Shown in pieces: positions 22,171 through 34,499 of a stretch of 64,000 bases of DNA (the stretch's first letter is position 1; each line of letters starts with the position of its first letter). A model generated the notes under the pieces. The model was not told the DNA's origin and searched no databases. It saw only the letters and a list, made by a program, of their open reading frames with translations. The translations under genes and the position numbers were made by a program. Source of the DNA: Aristolochia californica (lineage: Eukaryota > Streptophyta > Magnoliopsida > Piperales > Aristolochiaceae); NCBI GenBank assembly GCA_029961685.1, contig JARWKL010000007.1, positions 3,802,708 to 3,866,707 of the forward strand. Reading direction: 5' to 3'.

Positions 22171-24720
22171 ATCCAGAAGAGTCCCCTTCATATGAGGAGG
22201 CAAGGCATTGACAGCGTTATGTAAATTGTGTAAATGTGCTGATGGTGTAAGCGTGGAATATTCAATGATTATTTCCTCTAGAAAAGATGTTACAATAACG
22301 GTGAGAAATTTTTTTAAAGAAAAAGCAGAGTGAAATATTTCATAAGAAAATCTACCAGAGGAGAGTGGACTTTGATGAGATGGCTGGTTTCCAATTCCAT
22401 CTCCATCTTCATTAATTTAAAATGAATAAGACATAAATTTGCTCCAGTGTCTTCCGAAGGCAGCACGCCCATGTGTGGCATTAACACTTTGAACAGTTCT
22501 GACAGTAAACGCAAGCTTGAAAGCCACAGGAGTGCTCCTTTTTAATGAAAAGACAAAGAGCTTTTTGGGGTGCACTTCAGAGTCAAACGTAACGTTTTGC
22601 TTGTTCATTTTCTCGGTGCTGGCTGAATAGGAAAAGGGAGGGGAGGGGATAAGAGTTTTGCTATTGGTTTGGAATTATTTTGTTTCAACCCACTAAATCC
22701 TCTTTTTGGATGCGTTTTCTCATTTGGAGTCCACTCTGATCATAGTGGCTGTCATTAGCTTCTGCTTCACTATTTCATCAACTTCGAATAAAAGGAAGGA
22801 AGTCTTTATGGCTTTTAATGGAGAACGTTAATGGCTCTTCATTTGGGGTGGTCTGTCATAAGTTTTTTTTATAAAAACTGAGAAAGATGCCTCTAACCAC
22901 AAATATTTTCTAGTATTTGGTGGGAACGAGGTGCAGAGGTTAAAATTGAAGTCATCGACTAGATATATTGGGTTAACCAGTGCATGGGTATTGACCAGTG
23001 ATTGATTTTTGAAGCTATTGGTGATGATTGATGATTGATGTCCAACATCTCTCAATATCTTCAGTCTCTTTCCCCCTTCATTCGCAGTGAAGAAGAAAAC
23101 CATTCATGCAAGGCAACTGAAAGAGAGAGTTTTGTTTGATCACTTTTTCTCTTCTTCCTGGTGTGTTTCAGATGCTCTTTTTTTTTCTTTTTTCTTCCCT
23201 TACCACCACCAAATAATGCATCCGTGAGTGAGATGCTGACCAATCATAACCAGGACCATAGAGTTAGAGAGTTAGAGATTGAGCCGCAACTCACATGAAG
23301 GGGGGGTGGGGGAGTGGCTGAGGCAGGGTGTGGCCAGTTGTTACCTCACCCCTTCAGTCTGGTTTCCAAAAGACAGAGAGTCCAAATGTTGGTATGAGAA
23401 TCTTGGGTGTAAAGGTGTTTGTGCTTAGGCCTCATGAGAAGCTGTTTGTTCGAGATGGTATCCTCTGCTTCTTTGGGTCCAGAAACTTTAATTAGCACCT
23501 CTCATCTTCATTGTCTTCTTCGTACTCTGTCTTCTCTTAGCTTTCCACTCAATCCAAAAGCTCACGTGGTGGTTAATCCACTGGGACTTCCCTTCTATAA
23601 TCTTCTGCACCATGTAATACCTCTGCTCTGCTGCTGGCCACATTTATTAATGCAATTCAAAGCTGTCCCTCCTCAATGGATCTCAAGTACGGTGAAGATC
23701 ACCTTTAGCTGCTGCTGGAGCCCTCTCAGACCCTTTTGCAGATACCCAGAAAGGAGAGAGAAAGAGAGAGAGAGAGAGGAACAAGAAGACTTTACTAGTC
23801 TATGGACTGGAGTTTGGACCATGGTTTTCAGGTCTGGCTGACATGTGAGTATAGAGGCCGTGAATGGTATTGTTTTTTTCTCCATGGCTGACACAAAGAT
23901 ACGGTTGGAGTGATTGCAACCCTTTGTTTGGACTTAATTGAGCTGCCAATCGTCAAAGTCGACCACAAGATGAAGACCTTGGTTTTCTTTTACAAGAACA
24001 AGTCTTCTCAGTTAACAAACAAGAGAAAGTCCATCCACTTACAGTCAAGCAAGTGCCCAGCAGATGAGAACCAATGAAGAAACAAAAACCCATTTTACAG
24101 AATTTGGTAACAGCTTTTTAAGTAAATGTGTTTTCAGTTGTCATGTAAAACAAAGAAACTGTTTGTTAGTTTTCCTCACAGAGATATCAAGATGTTGCTA
24201 ATTGTACAGTTTACTTTTTGGGAGAATGGTATCTCACGTATGAAACATAAGGATGAGACAAGGAAGCTCTTGACAGGTTTCCACGAAGACAAAATGACTT
24301 CTTGTCAATGGAATGCCAGACTGCAACTTAATTTAGAGGTGGGTTCAGTTTTTGCAAAATCTGATAAGGAAATGATTTCCAAGGTTAATCCAATTCAGAA
24401 TTGAAGGGAAATTCCATCGCCATTGATCTGTTTAAGAAATACTACTAACGGGGATAAAAAACAGAAAAGAAGCAATGATAACAACTGTGCTGGAGACAGA
24501 TGACTGAAACTATTTGCCTCTCTTTATTAATCTTCTTGAAGATTGATCATTCTATATCATATTCTGATCATACACCTGTCCTACCCAAAGTGGGCCCATG
24601 CCACACGTATGGAGATAGGTCATTGAAGCCAAACGTGTCAATTACTTTGCTCAAATGATTTTTAGTTTTTTACACATGGATAAAACCCACTACTATACAT
24701 CAGACAATTATGATGAACTA
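22171..24720. other. Intergenic region upstream of the BKI1-like gene
   Basis: No convincing gene. Several open frames (22,314-22,608, 22,828-23,243, 23,419-23,841) have no recognisable domain. The region has unique-looking, moderately GC sequence and a (GA)n tract at about 23,757-23,778. It may hold regulatory sequence or an unannotated non-coding transcript. Confidence 0.4.
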
Positions 24721-24732
24721 CTCATCCATCTC

Positions 24733-24756
24733 CCTCTCTCTCTCTCTCTCTCTCTC
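24733..24756. repeat. CT microsatellite in BKI1-like promoter/leader
   Basis: An uninterrupted CT run of 12 units lies about 150 bp before the ATG, followed by more CT-rich sequence. Such Y-patch or GA/CT elements are common in plant core promoters and leaders. Confidence 0.85.
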
Positions 24757-24908
24757 TTCTCTCCCAGTTATTCACAACCTCCCAATACCCCTCTCTCTCC
24801 CAAACCTTGTTAATAGTCATAAACAGCAAAGGAAGAGCCAGACCCAAGTCTCCAAATTCTCAAAAATCCAGTCTCCCCAGATCTGAAACCATTGAACCAT
24901 CTTCAGCC

Positions 24909-25799
24909 ATGGAAACCCAGTATTCTTTGCCATTCAAGAGAGAGAAGCTTCAGCACAAGCAAGGAGGGACAGCAGACCAAGAAGTTTCAACAACAAACAG
25001 GACTCATCCGAGGTCTCCACCACCTTCATCTTCTTCCTCTCCTTCCCATGAATTCTCCTTCACCATCTCTCTCCACCCTTCTACTGCCACCAGCCTTGAC
25101 AAGTGCAGGCCTCCACCTTCCTTTGCCATTGATTTGTCTCCGGCGGATGAAATCTTTTTCCACGGCCACCTCCTACCTCTCCATCTCCTCTCCCACCCCT
25201 CCATCTCTCCCAGAGCCTCCACCACTTCCCTGGACAATCTCAACCTTCCCATACACGAGCTGTTCGACGAAAAGAAACCCCACAGCAATGCAAACAACAG
25301 GAGTAGTACCATAACCATTCCCGGAGCTAACAAGAGCGCTGCCAGTCCCAGCAGGGTAGCAAGAGGAAGAACCAAAGCCAAGTCTTTTTCCCTGTTCCGG
25401 TTCTCCAAGTGGAGAAAACTGCTCGTGATGGGCGAGAGGGAGGAAGAGAAGAAGAAGGTGAGGTTAGATGTGAGCAGGGTGTTGAAGAGGTACGCCAGGG
25501 TGGTTCGGCCGCTGTTATCCTTCAGAGGAGAGAAGGAGAAGCAGCGAGAGTTCAGGAGACAACCGCACTCCTTCTCGGGGAACTTGAATTCTAGGTGGAA
25601 GGAATGGGGAGGAAGAAAAAAAGAATTCTCAGATCCTGCTTCGTTGACCACTTCACCGACGAATAACGGGCTTCTGGTGGCTACGGCCACAATCTCTTCT
25701 TCTAATGATAGTACCATTGAAGAGTTACAGAGTGCAATCCAAGCGGCCATTGCATATTGTAAGAATTCTATTGCAGCAGAGGAGAAGTGCAAATGCTGA
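24909..25799 (+). CDS. BKI1: BRI1 kinase inhibitor 1-like protein
   Basis: A plasma-membrane negative regulator of brassinosteroid signalling: in Arabidopsis it binds the BRI1 kinase domain, blocks association with its co-receptor and leaves the membrane when phosphorylated on tyrosine. The product is 296 aa from an intronless frame. I chose the ATG at 24909 (METQYS) because it matches the family start; the frame is open upstream only because of non-ATG codons. Conserved pieces are EFSFTISLHPS (48-58), FAIDLSPADEIFFHGHLLPL (72-91), the basic serine-rich KAKSFSLFRFSKWRK (166-180), KRYARVVRPLLSFRG (203-217), HSFSGNL (220-226), and SPTNNGLL (249-256). The C-terminal DSTIEELQSAIQAAIAYCKN (277-296 region) corresponds to the BRI1-interacting motif. 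Tyr205, in a basic setting, is the likely counterpart of the regulatory tyrosine. It looks intact. Confidence 0.93.
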   Translation: METQYSLPFKREKLQHKQGGTADQEVSTTNRTHPRSPPPSSSSSPSHEFSFTISLHPSTATSLDKCRPPPSFAIDLSPADEIFFHGHLLPLHLLSHPSISPRASTTSLDNLNLPIHELFDEKKPHSNANNRSSTITIPGANKSAASPSRVARGRTKAKSFSLFRFSKWRKLLVMGEREEEKKKVRLDVSRVLKRYARVVRPLLSFRGEKEKQREFRRQPHSFSGNLNSRWKEWGGRKKEFSDPASLTTSPTNNGLLVATATISSSNDSTIEELQSAIQAAIAYCKNSIAAEEKCKC

Positions 25800-27240
25800 A
25801 ACTTTTCAGTTTGTAATCTCTTTTCTTTCTCTTACGATATCTTCTCTTCTTTCTTTTTCATTATGTATTTAGTTGTATTTTTCCTTTTTTATTTTTATAT
25901 ATAGCTCTGTATAGTATGATATATAATTATAGGTTACTGGGGTTACAAATTCATGAGAAAAAATGATTCCGTGACTCCATATTTGTTCTATTGGGAACAC
26001 GATAAGAGGATCTCAGACTACCTCAAATTTGAATGAGAATAGAGGATTCCAAGAAAGTTGTACTTTTTCACTAATTTAAAATGAGAGTTCCATTCAACAA
26101 TGGCAGTCACACAGCTCCCTCCCTGTCATTTTTGCCTTAGGAAAAAAAACTAAATAAAATAAATTAACTCTCGAGCCAGAGAGAGAAAGAGAGAGAGAGA
26201 GGATGTCTTTATTTTCTTTGGGAACGAGGTACTCTCAATTACTAAAACCAAAGTGATAAACTTGAACCAGACTATTTTAGTCACAAAAATGGCTGTTTTT
26301 CTCATTTCTTCACACAAATCACTTTCATTCTGCCAGTCTGAAGACTGTCTGAGCCCTGAAACTACAGGAATACATTGGCCAACATTGCCTGCTGTTAACA
26401 CATTGCTGCTGTTTCTCTTTTCATAGTAACTCTTTTTGTTTGTTTTGATGAAATTTGCTTAGAAACGAGTGAGATGGATCTATAGCCGGATATACTTGTC
26501 AACCTTCTGTAAAGCTGGAACATTATACTTCGAAATCAAACCTTCTTCCCTTAAACCGTTCGAAGCCAAAGCTCGTAGAAAGATAGAAAACAAACATGGC
26601 CTACGACTTCCAAAGTGGAAAAGCAGCCAAGTAGCTTTCAAACAGGCCCTGAACCAATACCCACTTGGATACTGCAGAACTTTCCTTGATATTTCAATGG
26701 GGTCCTGTGATGAATTTTATAAACCAAGAACACCTCTGTGCATCAATAATAGTGGTGCATGCAATCGAACTCAATCTGGTTTTGGGTCTCCAACAAAGCG
26801 AGAGACACAAGGAGACGATGAGGGAGATTTGAGCTTCGAATGAGGAGATCATGGAGTGTAGGAGTGTTGGGAAACAACCCTTTCATTTTGGGTCCATCTT
26901 GCATCACTAGTGGAATAACTCACCAGGCAATGTAGCTCTGCATATGAAGAAATTTCCTCCGGAATGCTTCATCAAGCTATAGATCCATGCTTTGCTTCAA
27001 TCATGATCTCTCAGCAATCTCTATTGTCTTTTCTTCATACATATACAGCACATATGTTTAAATGTAGGGAAATCTGTCAAAGAGAAGTAACTTTAAGTAT
27101 AATGCTCAATGAGAAAATCAATTAAAAATTAAGTTTTTTTTTTCTTCTGGATTCTGGGTCATGAAGAAACAAATATTTAAATAATTTTTTTCTAGGTTGA
27201 ATCTTGGTTGTCCTATCGCCCATGGGTGATTGATGTAAAC
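25800..27240. other. BKI1-like 3' flank and intergenic sequence
   Basis: The first 130 bp are T-rich and fit a plant 3' UTR. An open frame at 26,469-26,843 (124 codons on the plus strand) has no recognised domain and its base use is ordinary, so I do not call it a gene. A (GA)n tract lies near 26,180-26,202. Confidence 0.4.
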
Positions 27241-27245
27241 GACTT

Positions 27246-27310
27246 TTTAGGGTTTGTTTGGAACCCTAAACAAGAAAAGAAAATGAGAATTTGACTATTA
27301 TTATTCCAAA
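27246..27310 (+). repeat. Dispersed repeat end, copy 2 (TGTTTGG type)
   Basis: The plus strand reads GGGTTTGTTTGGAACCCTAA, then an A-rich stretch and ATTTGACTATTATTATT. It matches the minus strand of 10,441-10,507 over about 65 bp. The opposite end was not found. Confidence 0.5.
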
Positions 27311-28420
27311 AAAAAATTAAGGTCTTCTCAAGAAGAGAAGATTGACACAGTGGGCTCAACAAATAGATTTTCACTCTCCCATGGCGGTAACGTCGGCACC
27401 CCTTCTCATGCCCTCTTCCAAAGCATAAATCAAAGAATCCCACACTATGAAGTCAAACCAAAAGGTTTGGATGATATTCCTGTTTGAGATAAGCACTAAT
27501 TGGTTAACAATCATGGGGATTGTGAAATATTCTTAAGCTTCCAAAAGCAGTGATAAGATATGGACGGCAAGCAATGGAGGTTTCGACCTGTCTTGAAAAG
27601 TTTTCCATTTCTAATAATATTCCACTTGATCTTCATTTGTGAAAAGAGGGGGACTAGCTGTTCTTTTTATGAAGCAAATCGTGTTGAAACAGATGCTCCC
27701 TACACTATGAAGTCTATGATTATGTTTTGTCCAAAGAATGAACATGTCATCGAAGTACTTCCAAAAAGCAGCAGTTGTTTGTAGAGTAAGTTGATGCATT
27801 TCTGCACCTCGTAGACTCCTTGTTTCCACTGATTCATTTACTTATGAAAGCAAGTAGTTTGGCATAGATTCTTACACGCTGTAGTCACTAATGAGAAACG
27901 ATTACTGGGATAGTCAAGAATAATTTCTTGAGGCATTGCAGAAAAATAATGCAGATTGCATACGGGTATAAAAGCTATAAGAGTATGGACATATTCCACT
28001 TAGAAGGAGATGTCATTGGTTGTACCAACCTTACCATTTAAGTAGGTTCTATTGATTGGTCTGAGAATATCAGGAGACATTATAATGACATTGATGACAT
28101 TTTGGTGTGAGAAGCAATCTAGTTCTTTGGTTGGCATGATCAATATGCAGGGAAAGGTGTCATGGCTTAGAGAAAATGATCTCACCATTGTCTACAATAA
28201 GGGACTGAAGAATAATCATTTAATCTACCCACCAATTTAAGAGTGCTATTAATGATCAATAAATTGGGTGAATTAGTGAAATTGTCACAATGTTGTTTCC
28301 ATAGGTTGACATTTATTGGTTTCAAGGTCTTTTTAGTACGCTAATTTTGATGATAATAAATACTAAAATATACTTGAATGAGCAAAACAGGTAAAAAAAC
28401 TAAAAAAAAGAAAGAAAATT
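27311..28420. other. Intergenic sequence without recognised content
   Basis: Short open frames only, with no domain, RNA or repeat boundary that I can support. Confidence 0.4.
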
Positions 28421-31260
28421 AGTAGAATGGCTCTTTGGATTCATCCACCTCTTACGTTCGAATGGCCAGGATAATGAAGGAAGAAGGGAAAAGAAGAAAA
28501 GTTGGAGGACTATTTGATAGGGCATACACCATCCAAACGAATATGAGAGAGAACACTTTATGTTAAGAGTCCATTCGCCTAGATGTTCGAATGTCTAGCC
28601 CAATGAAGGCAAAAGGAGAAAAAAAGAAGAAACAAGGATAGGACAGATTCCATTCAAATGGACAAGAGAGAGAGAGAGAGAGAGAGTTCTATTAGGAACC
28701 ATTTGCCCATCAGTCTAAGCGGAGTAAAGAAAACAAAAGAGGCATCTTGTGAAGACTGTTTGATTTGTATCCCAACCATCTGACTATCTCTTTCTAGAAA
28801 AAAATGTAGATAGATTTTTAGAGCTTCGATTCAACCACGGTAGGTTATTAAAAATTTTAAACAACCTACTATTTTTATTAGCAGCTCAAATTGAAAATAT
28901 TAGGGATTTTTAACATTCAATTTTACCAATATTTTTTAAAGGATAGAGTAATTTTATTCCAAAAACAAATTTTTTTTTTTTTTTTTTTGCCATTCAGTTG
29001 AGTTTTGTGTAATTGATTTTGTGGCCTTGTTCACTATTAGTAATTTTTGTTTGAACTTTGTTGTTCTTATTTTGAAATCGTTTCATTTAAGTTCAACATA
29101 AGTTTGGTTGTGAGTCTTTGAGTTGTACTCTTAATTGTGGGCTTCGACAACCTTTTTATAAAATACCATTTATCGAGTCAATCCCATTGTCCTTATATTT
29201 TAAAACATTTTCTTAGATGAATTGAATGTTATTGATGTGGTAGCATTACCTAGGATTGTGTGTATTTTTGTGCATTAATTATTGTAATATTTACCTACTA
29301 AGAGGCTTTTACTACAATTGTAAAACAAGCAATCCTTTCAACTTGTAAAGGAGTCAATCAAGCTTGAATAAAATAATTTGTAGTATGAGACTCCTTTACC
29401 ATGAGAGTCTCATAAGAGTTCTCCATATTTGTTTCTTCAATACTCTCTCTCAAGCTAGTGCTAATTTTAGCTTGCAAAGAAAATTTTCTTCAATTCTCCA
29501 GTCTTCAATATTCAATTGCTTTCAACACCTTTGGTTTTAATTTTCTTAATTTCTTAAATTTCCGTGTCACGTAAATTTTTTTATCACAACTTGGAGAATT
29601 CTTCATAGTAGGCTTCTCAACACCTCTTATTTTGTACTTCTCCTTTTGAGTTCCTCCCCCCCCCCTCCCTTATCTCTCTTTCTTTTTCCATAAGACTTAG
29701 CTTGCTCAAAACAAATGTAAGAGAAGAAAATATCACTCCTAGCCAAATGACAATAATCTATACACCATTCAAAACGGACCAATTGAAAAAAGCTTGGCTC
29801 AATTTTAAATACGGACATGCCCAATTTTAGTGCATGGAAAAAGTGCTACTCATTATTTTAAGGGTAGTTTGGAAAAAAAATTATCTCTTGGATGAAAAGT
29901 AAAAGATTTAACTGAAGCTAAATGTTGGGTCTATAGGCATTACACCAAAGTGATAAAAAAAATGTGACATTGATAGAAGATGTACCAGTGAAAACAATGA
30001 CAATTTTTTTTATAACAAGGAGGATAACACAAAAACAAACGGGAAGGTTGGTATAGAAATAAGTGCAATAAATATGAATAATAAATTGAGACGAACATAA
30101 AAAAAAATAACTATGAAATTGAATCCTAATTTTGACCATGAAAATTATCATGCAATTTGAGCAACGAAATGGATAGAAAATAAACTTGACCAAGGATAAA
30201 AAAAACCTTGCTAAGTCAAATAAATTTTTGTGGGTGTTATAACTAATAACTATTTGACCAATAAGGATGCATCAGAGGCCTTCCCACCATTCCTTTCCAT
30301 ACAACTTATGCACAAAATGGAATTCATGGAGACTAGAGTATGATCTTGAAATGGAGGACAAATTAATATTATGAAAACAACAAGGAACAAACAATAAACA
30401 AAAGGAACTATAGAAGAATGAGAAACTCTTAGTTTTGAGGAATAATGAGAAAAATGAGGAAGGACAAACAAGGGAAATCGAGGAAGGACAAACCAAGGAA
30501 ATTGGAGAAGCACAATGTCAAGATGATTAAATAATGGGGAGACTAGTAATGGTACAAAATCACAAAATCCAAACTTGAGGTGAACGACATAAAAATCAAA
30601 CATGAATGAAAGTAAAAAACATAAAACTAAGAGTAAAAAACAAGAAAGAAAACTTTATTCTCTTTGCGGGTGATCAAGTCAATTCAAATATCATACTTTG
30701 ATACCATATTAACATTTTGGGAAAGAAATAAATTTATTGATTAATTTATGTCCTAATCACAGGTAAATAGAGAGAAGGCAAAAAGATATGCTAGAAGAAG
30801 TTGGACCAATTGCACTCCTAAAGAAAAGAATGAGCAAGTTTAAGATCTCAAAGGATTAAGACTTGTAGCATTGGATGTGCGTAGATACATGGATGAAATA
30901 ATGACAAAACGTGAAGAAATAATAGAGCTAATTAGGATAAAAATGAAATACATTCTTGATAATTGATTTTTTTTGGCCAAAGAAGCAATACGAAGGAAGA
31001 AGCACAAAATGAAATTAAAGAAGGTGAGAACATTAAAATTTAATAGGGAAAATGGATATAATTATAGAATAGTTGGGCAAGAAATGTAAAGAAGGAATTG
31101 GGCAGGTTCAAAATTGAATAGAGCTTAAGGACATATTTACAAAAGTCATGGATTTAGAGAAGGAAGAATTTGGGAGAAAAGTAGCAAACGAATGTGAAGG
31201 AAATGAAGATGTCTTACACAATGAATCTATGTAAAGAATTTTTAAAGAAATTAACAAAGA
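28421..31260. other. Repeat-derived sequence, unclassified
   Basis: Contains ATTCG(A)ATGG-type motifs, a (GA)n tract at about 28,664-28,686, and LTR-like promoter sequence near 29,150-29,500. Near 30,700 the minus strand reads TTAATATGGTATCAAAG, similar to an LTR end followed by an initiator-Met primer-binding site. No element could be bounded and no coding domain is visible. Confidence 0.35.
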
Positions 31261-31940
31261 GATATGTTAGGAATTAGATGCCCTAATTTCAAACTAACGA
31301 GAGCAATAATAATAAACGCAGAAGAAGAAAAATGAGCAGTAAGAAATATACAAGATTTATACAGGTTTACCTCAAGGTGAAACTACGTCTTGTCTTTCGC
31401 TATTGACATTCCACTATAATGATGAAATAATTTACAAGAGAAATCACACACACTCATGTTTTTTCTCTAACCTCTCACAGCTACAAATGATAATTCTCCT
31501 CCGATGATGATACTCTAAGTGCTAAAACCCTAACTACGGTGCCCCCAAATATAAAGAGAAAATTAGGGCACTCAGATTACAAGTGTGAAATCCCCAAACC
31601 ACGTTTAATAAAACAACAATTAATATATCGTGGACTTGATGGGGGCTCCCCCCCCCCCTTCCAACCCACATGGCGATCCACGTACAGACTCAGCGTAAGG
31701 TGTTAATTAGGCTCCACAACTTAACAAGACGGAGCAAGAAACCAATAAGGAAATGGAGCTAAAGAAAGAATTCAAGCTCAAAGGAATGCAACAAAGGAAT
31801 AGCCTTAGTTAATTTTCTCATGTTGGTGGATTCATATAGCTATTAGGGGAGGATCTAGGTTAAAAGACAGTTATAAGCTAGTTTTTGTCTATCTGATTAT
31901 ATTAGGTTCCTTAATTATGTGATGTTGTAGTCATCCCTAA
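31261..31940. other. LTR-like remnant
   Basis: Begins ATGTTAGGAATTAGATGCC and continues through ATACAAGATTTATACAGG, a sequence type seen near the leader of plant copia LTRs. A C-rich run lies near 31,650. No primer site or second LTR was found. Confidence 0.3.
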
Positions 31941-31948
31941 TTTTTTTT

Positions 31949-32076
31949 AAAGGTCACATTCTAGATTCATTTGGAAGTATGAGTATTACATAGTCTCTGC
32001 CTCCGAGTTAAAGTTATTTTCCTCTAGTATTTTTTAGTTTATCAATTTGTATTTTCTTCACTTCAAAGCAATGCCT
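31949..32076 (+). repeat. Dispersed repeat R2, copy 1
   Basis: About 125 bp starting GGTCACATTCTAGATT and ending ACTTCAAAGCAATG match 50,793-50,918 in the same orientation, with shared blocks TTTGGAAG, CATAGTC, TTTTCCTCTAGTATTT and CACTTCAAAGCAATG. The identity of the parent element is unknown. Confidence 0.7.
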
Positions 32077-34200
32077 ATTAGAATTTCTTTTTTAAGTAGA
32101 TAACTTTCTTGACCAAGATTATTTGTAAAATGAAGTTACAAACACCAACTGGGGAGTGTTAAAACACACCCACATATGTAGGGGAGGCATGGCTAGTAAA
32201 TAAGGAAAACCTCCAAAAAGATGATATAGAATTATACTTACGCAAGCTGGTGTATGTCCTCTTATGTCTTTTTTTCCTTTTGAAGCATGTAGCCCTAATG
32301 GCATTATAGTCATTGTAAACACCTTCCCACAATTATAAATACAACCTCAAGGCATGGGGTGGAGCATTCAAGCATCTTCCTTTTGGCTCAAATTCGTCCT
32401 TCCACCTCTCTCTCTTTTCCTTTTCTTTTTCTCCCTTGGTTTATTCTCCCCTCTCTTCCAAAAGCTATAGTTCATCTCTTCTCTCCTTCCTTTACGATGT
32501 CTTGAATTTATGTGTTGGCCCTAGAAATCAATAGTAAAAAATCATCAAAATGGTTCAATAATTAAAAAGGGAAACAAATAGCTCATGCTAGAAAGCATAC
32601 CATCTGAATAGCCTAACAAAAAACCATTTGAGCTAACGAGAGAGAGAAAACTCTTAAGAACCCTCTACCTAGAGTAGTGTACAAGTGGCTTAGAAGCCAA
32701 CCATTAGAACTAAGCAGAAAGAGAAAACTTTCTATTGACTATTTGTCCAAACATCTGAATGTGAGCCTAATCAAGGCAAGAAGAAAAAAAACATAGTGAA
32801 GAAGTACATTTGATTGGGCATAAAACATTTTAATAGTGATCACAAAGAAAAGGCTTGGGAAACATTTATTCAACATAAGTTAGGCCCAACTAACATTTTG
32901 AGGTCTGTTTTTATCACGATCAGATTCTTGGTTAACAATAAATGCTGCAATAGAACTCTTTAAGATAGCTCTCTAAATTCTCTAATTGACCCATTTATGT
33001 GATTAACAGTTCATCATAGAATTTTTAAATTTTTATCAAGAATTTTGGTCACGATTTCAACAAGATTTACAAAGGATAAAAAATCCATTTCCAATCTCAA
33101 CAACTCAAGTTTAAATTTTTTAAAAAATAAGTAAAAAATTATCAGAAAAATTATTTATCCTATTCACACATCCCTCTAGGTTTGTTCCTCATTGAATTTA
33201 CCAAAGTACAGTGGCAAACTATAGTGTTGAGGTAGAATATCTAGTTATGGTTCATACTATGTGTAAAATTGAATGGTTAAAAGTGTTTTCAACTAATCTT
33301 ATGTTTCAAAAGTGAACAAAGTATATTGAAGTTGACTATCATTTTCTATCTTCACAATCTAAACAAAAGTTTTAATACTCAAATGAGAATTAAGAACGCT
33401 CAAAGGATGTGGAATAGAATAATGGGTAATATCAAATATTGATGATAAACTAGCATAAACTTAGCATTCCTTAACTCAAATGAACACACTTGGCTTAGGT
33501 AGACCTCTAAGGGTGATATTACTACCTTTAAACATCAACTAAAATGGGCCTAGGTAAAAATATAAAACACTGAAGTCGTAAGGAACTAACCTCTAGTTGA
33601 GAAAATTCTCAACACTTCTCGATGCTCCAAAAAAGTGAAAGTTGAGTTTATGAGCTGCCTTTCATATCTCTTGCTCTGATAACATGCGAAGAAAAAAGAA
33701 AGAGTGAGAAGAGGATTAGGGTTATGGTTTAAACAAATAAAAAGAGTAGTAGAAGAAGAAGAAAGAAAAAGCTTGCATGATTTCGGGTTTTGAGGAGATG
33801 CTTCTCTACATTGCCATTGCTCCTCATCCCCCTGTGTTTATTTGTCATACATGAAATGATAAAGATTGTATCATTCTCCTTATATTTTCTCTAGAAAGTA
33901 AAATATTATGAAAGATTATAAATAAAATAAAATTACATCTTCCCACAATAAGTAATTTAATATTTATACTAAATGACTTGTTTTTATCTATTTAATTATT
34001 GAAAATGTATGTCCAAAATTTTAAACATTTCATACCTATTAAATAATCAGATTATTTTCATATTATTTTTACTTAAAAATAACAAAGTGGAGTAGTTGTT
34101 TTTTTATTTAAATAAATAAAAAATTATTATTTTAACATTAAAATAATAAATTATTTTAAAGGTGTTGTTAAATAGAGTATCTACAAGGGCCGTGTTTAGA
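32077..34200. other. Repeat-derived AT-rich sequence
   Basis: A TATA-like AATTATAAATACAACC near 32,330 followed by a pyrimidine-rich stretch suggests another LTR promoter. The section from 33,850 to 34,170 is extremely AT-rich. No gene recognised. Confidence 0.35.
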
Positions 34201-34499
34201 AATTATCCAAAAATTACCTCATGCAACTCTGCAAAATCCAGAAAGAGCGAAGAGCGCACGTGATCTGTGTTTCTAGGGGACGGGGATGACTGTAGGGAAC
34301 ATTTCACCTCCCGACCAGATTTCGTGGATGGTCCTTTCCTCTCATTGGGCTTTTACCTTATTCATCTAAAATTATCGGTAATGCGGAGGTAGGGTCATGA
34401 TTTTGGTCCGTAGACCGACAAACCTCAGGTTTCATAGTAAAATTGCGTTTCTCATGCTGTTGTTTGCTCTGTTGCTCTTTCAATTTTCTTTTCTTTCTT

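Noticed and set aside
23419..23841. 140-codon open frame upstream of the BKI1-like gene
   Set aside because: Begins at a non-ATG codon, is rich in Leu/Ser/Cys from CT-rich DNA and ends in a GA microsatellite; likely compositional.
25004..25792. 262-codon minus-strand frame
   Set aside because: It is the antisense shadow of the BKI1-like gene, opened by that gene's codon use.
26469..26843. 124-codon open frame as a gene
   Set aside because: No domain, no conserved motif and no supporting splice or promoter context; length is within chance in this composition.
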